Below, piece after piece: positions 58,944 to 64,000 of a stretch of 64,000 nt of DNA (positions are counted from its first letter, which is position 1; every line of letters begins with the position of its first letter). The stretch comes from Nocardia transvalensis (GTDB lineage: Bacteria > Actinomycetota > Actinomycetes > Mycobacteriales > Mycobacteriaceae): the NCBI RefSeq assembly GCF_015477765.1, contig NZ_JADLQQ010000007.1, positions 186,001 to 250,000 on the forward strand. The letters are read 5' to 3'. The translations under genes were made by a program, and so were the position numbers. A model generated the notes under the pieces. It worked only from the letters and a program-made list of their open reading frames with translations, had not been told where the DNA came from and ran no database searches.

Positions 58944-59725
58944 CAGTGGGGCTCCTTGTCGTCGAAGATATTTCGCTTCCGCACCGGGGCGAGTGCGAAG
59001 CGGCCGAGCACTTTCGGGGTGGTGAGCCAGCGCACGTGGGCACCGTTGCGGGTCTGCGAGACGGCGCGCTCGGCCAGCCACGGGGCAACGGTGTCGACGC
59101 GGTCGGCGAGGATCTCGAAAACCCTGCGCGCCTTGGCGAGTTCGGCCGGGTCGGAGTAACCGTGGGTGAGTAGATCGGTGGTCACCATGCCGGGGCTGAG
59201 CAGCCCGACCGACACTCCCGCCGGGACCTCCGTCGCGAGCGCCTCGGTCAGATAGGTGACCGCCCGCTTGCTTGCCCCATAGGCGACCAGCCCCGTCACC
59301 GAGCGCCCGTCGCTGCCCAGGCCCTCCATATTCCAGACGTGCCCGTGCCCCGCGGCCGCCATGCCGCTCAGCGCGACCGCGCAGCCGTTGACCACGCCGA
59401 TCACATTGGTGTCGAACACCTTCCGCACCTCGTCGTCCGGCAGCCGCCACAACGGCAGTCGATCGTGGGTGACACCGGCATTGTTGATCCAGACGTCGAT
59501 GCCGCCGAACCGCTCGGCCGCCGCATCCCACAGCGCCTGCACGGCGGTGCGATCGGCGACATCGGTGGTGACGGCCAGCCCCGCCTCGGGCAGGTCGGCG
59601 GCCACCTTCGCGACGCGCTCGGAATCCCTACCGCACACCGCAACCCGATGGCCTCGCTCGAGTAGCGCACGGGCGATGCCCAGTCCGATACCCCTGGTCC
59701 CGCCGGTAATCACGACCGTGCTCAT
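58943..59725 (-). CDS. SDR resembling chlorophyll(ide) b reductase (NYC1/NOL)
   Basis: NAD(P)-dependent SDR, 260 residues. Beyond the generic VVITGGTRGIG (4-14) and WINNAG (79-84) it has the peculiar segments of plant chlorophyll b reductases: GHVWNMEGLGSDG (127-140; GHIFNMDGAGSGG in NYC1/NOL), YGASK (149-153), VGLLSPGMVTTDLL (173-186; VGLHTASPGMVLTELL), DTVAPWLAER (211-220; ETVARTLVPR), WLTTPKVL (233-240; YLTPPRIL) and a final RNIFDD (251-256; RGRWFDD). The comparison is from memory of the plant family. A plain SDR acting on another tetrapyrrole or ketone remains possible. ATGA overlap with the upstream gene; operon with the RCCR- and PaO-like genes. Confidence 0.75.
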   Translation of the reverse strand: MSTVVITGGTRGIGLGIARALLERGHRVAVCGRDSERVAKVAADLPEAGLAVTTDVADRTAVQALWDAAAERFGGIDVWINNAGVTHDRLPLWRLPDDEVRKVFDTNVIGVVNGCAVALSGMAAAGHGHVWNMEGLGSDGRSVTGLVAYGASKRAVTYLTEALATEVPAGVSVGLLSPGMVTTDLLTHGYSDPAELAKARRVFEILADRVDTVAPWLAERAVSQTRNGAHVRWLTTPKVLGRFALAPVRKRNIFDDKEPH

Positions 59726-60642
59726 CGCTCACGCTCCATGATGCCGTGCAGCACGGCCGTGAGGCGGTTGTGCTCGAACAGTTGGTAGACCACCGCCAGG
59801 GTGGCGCCCGCGCCCATGCCGGGTCGGGCGTCGATCATGAATTCGCGGCCGAGCAGGCGGCGGCCGTCGGTCAGGTGCAGGCGGGGATAGTTGGCGCGGC
59901 CGAAGGCGGTGGCGTTGCCCCACACGTCGGGGCCCTCGTGGAAGCTGCGTGGGCCGTCTCGGCGGACGGTGGCGCGAACGTCCGAATCCAGTGCGCCCGA
60001 GAGCAGGATGCCGTGCTCGGCGGTGAGCAGGCTCAGCGGAGCGATGTCGAGGGTGATGGTCGTATTGCCGAGCGGTTTCTGGGCCGCCGACCACACCTCG
60101 AGTTCGCCACGATAGCGGCAGTCGTCTTTGGTCGGAAGAATGAAAGGGGCAGGGCCACAGCGCGTCTCGGTTTCGATGCGCTGCTCGACCAGCTCCGGGT
60201 CACGGGTGTAGACACCGTTGAACACGCCGATGAGGGCCGGGCCCTGGTGCAGTACCGAGGAATAGACCTGGGTGTCGCCGATGGTGTGGTTCCAGGTGTT
60301 GAGCGAGACCTGCCAGCCGGGCCCGTAATAGTGGGCGTCGACGAACGCGCCGTACGGCTGGCCGGAGCCGTAGAAGTCGGGCCCGGTGTAGATGCGGTCG
60401 ACGTCGGAGTCGAGGACGCCGAAGGCGAAGGGGGCGCCCAGGGTGAATCGGGCGGCCAGCGGTCCGCCGCCGGTGAGTCCGCCGTTCATGTAGTAGGTGG
60501 TGGTGCCGTTGTCGAAGACCGAGGAGCGGCGGATGTCCTCGAATCCGAGCCAGGCCCCCTCGGCATCGAACAGCGAAGGGCGGCCGACCCATTCGCCCTG
60601 GATGCGCTGCTGGAAGCCGCTGGGCGCGGGGGAGGCGGTCAT
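59722..60642 (-). CDS. Beta-rich protein of unknown function in the tetrapyrrole-like operon
   Basis: A 306-residue cytosolic protein, rich in Gly, Tyr and Trp, with many alternating-pattern strands (YYMNGGLTGGGPLAARFTL, FYGSGQPYGAFVDAHYYGPGWQVSLNTWNHT, ITLDIAPLSLLT, RRLLGREFMID). It looks like a two-part calycin-type beta-barrel that could bind a hydrophobic or planar ligand. I do not recognise a named family. Placement between the NYC1-like SDR and the RCCR-like gene, with ATGA overlaps on both sides, ties it to the pathway. A ligand carrier or cyclase/hydratase-like enzyme are guesses. Confidence 0.7.
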   Translation of the reverse strand: MTASPAPSGFQQRIQGEWVGRPSLFDAEGAWLGFEDIRRSSVFDNGTTTYYMNGGLTGGGPLAARFTLGAPFAFGVLDSDVDRIYTGPDFYGSGQPYGAFVDAHYYGPGWQVSLNTWNHTIGDTQVYSSVLHQGPALIGVFNGVYTRDPELVEQRIETETRCGPAPFILPTKDDCRYRGELEVWSAAQKPLGNTTITLDIAPLSLLTAEHGILLSGALDSDVRATVRRDGPRSFHEGPDVWGNATAFGRANYPRLHLTDGRRLLGREFMIDARPGMGAGATLAVVYQLFEHNRLTAVLHGIMERER

Positions 60643-61328
60643 GACACCAACTCCCTGCGGACGCGCCCGGACTGCTCGGGTCCCACCAGCCGGGTCACCT
60701 GCGCCCACACCGGATCCACTTGCGGGCTGAACAGATTCGCCCGATTGGCGCGGTCACGCGCGGCGAGATCGATGTCCACGGACGGAACGCCCTTGTCCAC
60801 CAGGGAAAGCCAATGCCGCAGGTATGCGTCCACCGTGGGACCGAGCTCGCGGAACGCCGCCTCGGTGGCGCGGCACACCACCATCCACGGCGACATCATG
60901 GCCCGCTGCCGGGGCCCGATGGCGGCCGGTGCTATGCCCTCGATCCTCCAAGCCGCCTCCAACAGGGGAGTGAGCGGAAGGAATGCCGCGTCCAGATAGT
61001 CCAGGTGCACGGCCAGATCGACGCGGGGGATGAGGTCCAGGTGCATCGCCAGATGATCGGCGGCGTGCACCGAGTCCAGGGTGAAATGTGGGACCGCGCT
61101 GCCGGGCGGCAGGAATGCGAAGATCATATGGCTGTCCAGTCCGATCGGCGGCACCACCAGATCGACGGTGACGGCCTTATCGATCGGGCCGCCCCGAAAC
61201 ACCCGCAGCCGGCCCACGGGGTCGGGTGACGCGGCGCCGGTCAGCGTGACATCCTCGACGGTCTCCAAACCCAGTGCGGAGGTGAGTGTTTGCAGGGTGT
61301 GCTCGCAGAGCGCGGCGGGCAGGCTCAT
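60639..61328 (-). CDS. Red chlorophyll catabolite reductase-like protein (paralogue 1)
   Basis: A 229-residue protein whose pattern follows the RCCR/ferredoxin-dependent bilin reductase fold: PHFTLDSVHAADHLAMHLDLIPRVDLAVHLDYLDAAF (residues 80-116; plant form PxFxxExIQ...LDLPxRKDLxLxPDYL), MSPWM (145-149, SP motif), YLRHWL (169-174) and LAARDRANRANLF...LVGPEQSGRVRREL (188-227; plant ERRDxxFRR...MFGxExSxRV). Asp85 occupies the place of the plant substrate-binding Glu and Asp192 that of the conserved Asp. This is alignment by eye from memory, so family membership is probable and activity unproven. ATGA overlaps with the Rieske gene. Confidence 0.55.
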   Translation of the reverse strand: MSLPAALCEHTLQTLTSALGLETVEDVTLTGAASPDPVGRLRVFRGGPIDKAVTVDLVVPPIGLDSHMIFAFLPPGSAVPHFTLDSVHAADHLAMHLDLIPRVDLAVHLDYLDAAFLPLTPLLEAAWRIEGIAPAAIGPRQRAMMSPWMVVCRATEAAFRELGPTVDAYLRHWLSLVDKGVPSVDIDLAARDRANRANLFSPQVDPVWAQVTRLVGPEQSGRVRRELVS

Positions 61329-62443
61329 TGCGGTCGACCTCCGATGCGGGCCTTGTGCACCCACGCCCCGGCCAACTCCGGATCGTCGTGGCGCGCGGGC
61401 GAGGCGATGACGGTGGCGGTGCGCCGCGGCGCATCACCGGTGATGATGTCGTCCCCGCCGACCCACCAGCCCTCCTTCACGAGCTGGGCACGGCGGCGGC
61501 GATAGGCGACCTGCAGGGCGTCGCTGCGCACATGCAGTTCGTCGGACAGATCGAACGGCAGCAGTTCGGGGCGCTGCGACTCCACCACCGGCCGGTCCTG
61601 CAGCAGGATCTTGCGAATCCGCTTGCGGGTGTTGCCATCTGCCCACGCACCGGTGAAGAAGTTGCGGAAGCCGAGGATCTTCACCAGGGTGCGATCCGGC
61701 GAGAGCGGAATATTGAAGTCGTAGAGCACCAGGTCGCCGACCGGCAGCCGCACGTGCAGCTTCACCAGATTCGGCAGATACCAGCCGTTGGTGACGGTCA
61801 GATACTCGGCCCGGCGCTGCTTCCACAGCAGGCTCCACAAACCCTTCGGCGGCGGCGTGCTCAGCTGAATGTCCGCCTCCGCAGACCAGTCGGTCTGTTG
61901 CACCCGGAAATCCTGGATTTCCGGCTTGTCCGGATTGCCGAAGGCGGTGCCGTGCACGAACGGCGTATGCGCCGCGTCGACGACATTCTCCAGCGAGCGT
62001 TCGTAGTTGGCGTCGATCTCCATCTCGAACTGCACGGCCCGGAACGTCGGATCCAGGTGCTGCGGGATGTCGGGGATCGGCGGCCGTTGCTCCTCGGGTG
62101 CGTCGCCGAGGAACGCCCACACCATGCCGTGGCGCTCGAGGGTTGGGTACGCGTCCACTCGCGCCTTCCGCGGAATGCTGCGTTCGGGCGCGTTGGCGGG
62201 AATCTTCACGCACACCCCGGCCGCGTCGTACTGCCAGCCGTGATAGGGGCAGGCGATGCAGTCGCCGGTCACCTTCCCCATCGACAGCGCGCCGCCGCGG
62301 TGTACGCACAGATCCGACAGGCACACCGGTGCGCCGTCCTGCGTTCGGTACAGCACGAAATCCTGTCCCAGACAGGTCACCTTCCGGGGAGCGCGGCCCA
62401 CCCGGTCGGCGAATTCCAGTGCGTACCAGAAGTTTTTCAGCAT
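61325..62443 (-). CDS. Rieske oxygenase, pheophorbide a oxygenase (PaO)-like
   Basis: A 372-residue Rieske non-heme iron oxygenase. Rieske cluster ligands: C46-x-H48-x16-C65-x2-H68 (CVHRGG...CPYHGW). Mononuclear iron site: D154, H157, H162 in LENVVDAAHTPFVHG. The N-terminus NFWYALEFADRVGRAPRKVTCLGQDFVLYRTQDG and the alpha-subunit-only architecture fit the PaO/vanillate-demethylase-type oxygenases. PaO opens the pheophorbide macrocycle in plants, and RCCR reduces its product; here RCCR-like genes lie on both sides of this gene and its hydrolase neighbour. No reductase/ferredoxin gene is visible nearby. A demethylase for another substrate is the main alternative. Start ATG at 62443. Confidence 0.85.
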   Translation of the reverse strand: MLKNFWYALEFADRVGRAPRKVTCLGQDFVLYRTQDGAPVCLSDLCVHRGGALSMGKVTGDCIACPYHGWQYDAAGVCVKIPANAPERSIPRKARVDAYPTLERHGMVWAFLGDAPEEQRPPIPDIPQHLDPTFRAVQFEMEIDANYERSLENVVDAAHTPFVHGTAFGNPDKPEIQDFRVQQTDWSAEADIQLSTPPPKGLWSLLWKQRRAEYLTVTNGWYLPNLVKLHVRLPVGDLVLYDFNIPLSPDRTLVKILGFRNFFTGAWADGNTRKRIRKILLQDRPVVESQRPELLPFDLSDELHVRSDALQVAYRRRRAQLVKEGWWVGGDDIITGDAPRRTATVIASPARHDDPELAGAWVHKARIGGRPQ

Positions 62444-62458
62444 CGATCGATCTTTCTG

Positions 62459-63400
62459 CTATCGCCGCTTCAGCAGCACGCCGTCGTCGAAGGCGTCGAG
62501 CTCCGCACGCGCGGACGGCGAACCGAGCAGATGCGTGCGCAGAAACGCCGATGTCAGCCGCGCGACCGACGCCAGTGCGGGCGCCTCGGCCGGGCCGTCG
62601 AGGAAGGCACGGGCGGCCGTGGGGTCCGCATCGGCGATCCCGAAATGGTTGGCACCGGGCACCACGGCCAGCAGATGCTCACCGTCGGGCAGCGCTTCGG
62701 CGAAGGTGCGGGCCACGGGATCCGGCCGGTCGGCGTCCTCGCCGTAGCGGTCCGCACTGCCCTGGATGACGCCGTCATTGGTGCCGACGCCCAGCAGCAC
62801 CGGGCAGGCGACCTGCGCGGGCACGACGGTGCCGGGATCCCAGCCGAGCATGGTCGCGACCATGGTGTGCGCGCCCCAGGCGAAAACCGCACGCACCGAC
62901 GGGAAGAACCGCGCCGACTGCAACACGACGGTGCCGCCCGCCGAATGGCCACCCAGGGCGAGGCGGTTCAGATCGAGCGCGTTCCGCAGCGGCGCTCGGT
63001 CGTTGAGCTCGGCCAGGCCCTCGAGCACGGCGCCGATGGTCGGGCAGGTCGGTCTGGTGCCGTACGTGGCGGGCGTGGCCGCCTCGAGATCGACGCCGGG
63101 CGTGAGCCCCAGTTGGCCGCCGAACAATTCGGCCACGCGATCGAAGGTGACCACCACCATGCCGGATTCGGTGAGCGCGGTCGCGAACCGGCGGTAGCAG
63201 TCCTGGGCGACGTTCACCCCGGACAGGAACAGCACGACCGGATACGGCGCACGCGCCGGGTCGGCGGCGAAAACGCCGGTGAGCCTTTCGTTGTCGTCAC
63301 CGGAGACCGCGGCCGGGTAGTAGACCTTGAGGTGAGCGGTGTCGAAGGGGGCCGTGCCGTCGGTGCGGACCGACCACCACAGGGAGCGAACAATACTCAT
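62459..63400 (-). CDS. Alpha/beta hydrolase, chlorophyllase/dienelactone-hydrolase-like
   Basis: A 313-residue serine hydrolase. YPVVLFLSGVNVAQDCYRRFATALTESGMVVVTFD (residues 53-87) is the oxyanion strand and loop, LALGGHSAGGTVVLQSARF the nucleophile elbow (Ser153), GVGTNDGVI the Asp strand (Asp209) and PGANHFGIAD the catalytic His (His252). Strand order and the large variable region resemble chlorophyllase and the related cutinase/PAF-acetylhydrolase group; plant enzymes carry GHSRGG. Removal of phytol or another ester from a tetrapyrrole would be the matching role. No signal peptide, so intracellular. Separated by 15 bp from the Rieske gene and 19 bp from the second RCCR-like gene. Confidence 0.8.
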   Translation of the reverse strand: MSIVRSLWWSVRTDGTAPFDTAHLKVYYPAAVSGDDNERLTGVFAADPARAPYPVVLFLSGVNVAQDCYRRFATALTESGMVVVTFDRVAELFGGQLGLTPGVDLEAATPATYGTRPTCPTIGAVLEGLAELNDRAPLRNALDLNRLALGGHSAGGTVVLQSARFFPSVRAVFAWGAHTMVATMLGWDPGTVVPAQVACPVLLGVGTNDGVIQGSADRYGEDADRPDPVARTFAEALPDGEHLLAVVPGANHFGIADADPTAARAFLDGPAEAPALASVARLTSAFLRTHLLGSPSARAELDAFDDGVLLKRR

Positions 63401-63419
63401 ACCGTGTCCTTCCGCGGCC

Positions 63420-64000
63420 TCATGCCGAGGGTCTGGGCAGTTCTCGGTCGCCGCCCCAGAGGCCGCGCACCAGCCGGTCGGTCAGGTCGTCGCCGAACAT
63501 GCGGCGGCCCATCGCATTCGCCGGGTCACGCTCGGCGATATTGCGGCGGATCGCCAGATCCCGGGCCGCCAGGCGCGGCCGATCCTCGGCGGCAACGGGT
63601 TCGGCCTCGTCGACCCAGCCGAGCCACTGATCGACCCTGGCGTGCAGCAGATCCGCCACGGTGTCGAGATTCGGGCGGGTCGGGGGGAACGAATAGCAGT
63701 AGGCGGTGGGGGACAGGCTGGCCCGGATGAATCCGGTCCGGCTGGTGAACCAGGTGAAATCCGGGTGATCGGCCTTGAACGCCAGCCACGGTTCGTCGGC
63801 GTCGGCGTAGTAGCGGTCGTAGTAGTCGGCCTCGCCGATCAGGTCGGCCCGGGGGATCGCATCGACATAGAACCAGCCCTCCGGCCACAGCAGCAGTGCG
63901 CACCCCAGATGCGGCACCCGGATCTGCGGGCCCAGCCAGGCCGTCAGGTGCATATTGACGAAACCGGTGCGGGGATCGCCGATCCAGGAGTGCACCAGCC
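63420..64000 (-). CDS. Red chlorophyll catabolite reductase-like protein (paralogue 2), 5' end outside window
   Basis: At least 193 residues, frame open to the window edge. Several segments track plant RCCR closely: IPRADLIGEADYYDRYY (plant LPHRKDL..xPDYLKEYY), GFIRASLSPTAYCYS (plant LFVRSAFSPTAS), a WLGWVDEA helix (plant VWLERCV), and LAARDLAIRRNIAERD...RRMFGDDLTDRLVRGLW (plant LERRDKSFRRKSIEDD...PRMFGEEVSSRVVHAI). The Asp in AARD corresponds to the conserved active-site Asp of RCCR. The order and spacing are kept, so I regard this as a genuine member of the RCCR/bilin-reductase superfamily, though recognised from memory. It is the most upstream visible gene of the operon. An internal GTG at 63995 is not needed as start. 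Confidence 0.65.
   Translation of the reverse strand, partial: LVHSWIGDPRTGFVNMHLTAWLGPQIRVPHLGCALLLWPEGWFYVDAIPRADLIGEADYYDRYYADADEPWLAFKADHPDFTWFTSRTGFIRASLSPTAYCYSFPPTRPNLDTVADLLHARVDQWLGWVDEAEPVAAEDRPRLAARDLAIRRNIAERDPANAMGRRMFGDDLTDRLVRGLWGGDRELPRPSA

Noticed and set aside
1..64000. tRNA, rRNA, CRISPR arrays, transposases or integrases
   Set aside because: Looked for and not seen on either strand; no tandem repeat-spacer pattern and no DDE or tyrosine-recombinase motifs in any frame.

Overview
The window is high-GC DNA with actinobacterial gene style: frequent GTG starts, ATGA/GTGA stop-start overlaps, long open antisense frames, and many TetR, MarR, P450, acyl-CoA and secreted alpha/beta-hydrolase genes. 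It most resembles the chromosome of a Nocardia-like mycolate actinomycete (Nocardiaceae). The species cannot be fixed from sequence alone. No rRNA, tRNA, CRISPR array or intact mobile element was seen.

Left part (1-24.7 kb). A three-gene operon (SDR, SGNH hydrolase, amidohydrolase) faces a TetR gene across a palindromic operator region. Next come a cold-shock-like gene with a secreted-protein gene that lacks a clear start, then a scar where two divergent genes (a PAS-type sensor protein and a glycosyltransferase) have both lost their 5' ends. These are followed by a LysR/beta-propeller pair, a frameshifted luciferase-like monooxygenase, a cytochrome P450 with SDR and membrane protein, a NarL-type two-component pair, a TAP-like lipoprotein peptidase with an OmpR-type two-component pair, and an MFS / short-form S-adenosylhomocysteine hydrolase / HAD operon facing an XRE regulator.

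Middle part (24.7-45.9 kb). A tightly overlapping minus-strand operon encodes a CoA-dependent aromatic pathway: a fused flavin monooxygenase/old-yellow-enzyme protein, SDR, MarR, enoyl-CoA hydratase, acyl-CoA dehydrogenase, aryl-CoA ligase and RidA. This is the signature of aerobic 2-aminobenzoyl-CoA (anthranilate) degradation. It is followed by single genes: O-methyltransferase, VOC protein, an alpha/beta hydrolase without its nucleophile serine, two flavin monooxygenases, a deazaflavin-type nitroreductase, an erythromycin-esterase homologue, a VanX-like lipoprotein and secreted lipases.

Right part (45.9-64 kb). Two large operons converge with only 4 bp between them. The plus-strand operon (45958-55452) encodes three MaoC-type hydratases, a family III CoA-transferase, an MmgE/PrpD protein, a lipid-transfer thiolase with its DUF35 partner (a retro-aldolase pair), an acyl-CoA dehydrogenase and a CitE-like lyase. 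The minus-strand operon (64000-55457) carries two proteins resembling plant red chlorophyll catabolite reductase, a pheophorbide a oxygenase-like Rieske protein, a chlorophyllase-like hydrolase and an SDR strikingly like chlorophyll b reductase (NYC1/NOL). These are followed by a maleate-isomerase/racemase-type protein, an acyl-CoA ligase and a bicupin. I infer, and do not claim as proven, that the two operons form a bacterial chlorophyll- or other tetrapyrrole-catabolite degradation system: macrocycle opening and reduction by the first group, and side-chain or fragment breakdown through CoA esters by the second. This is the most interesting content of the window.
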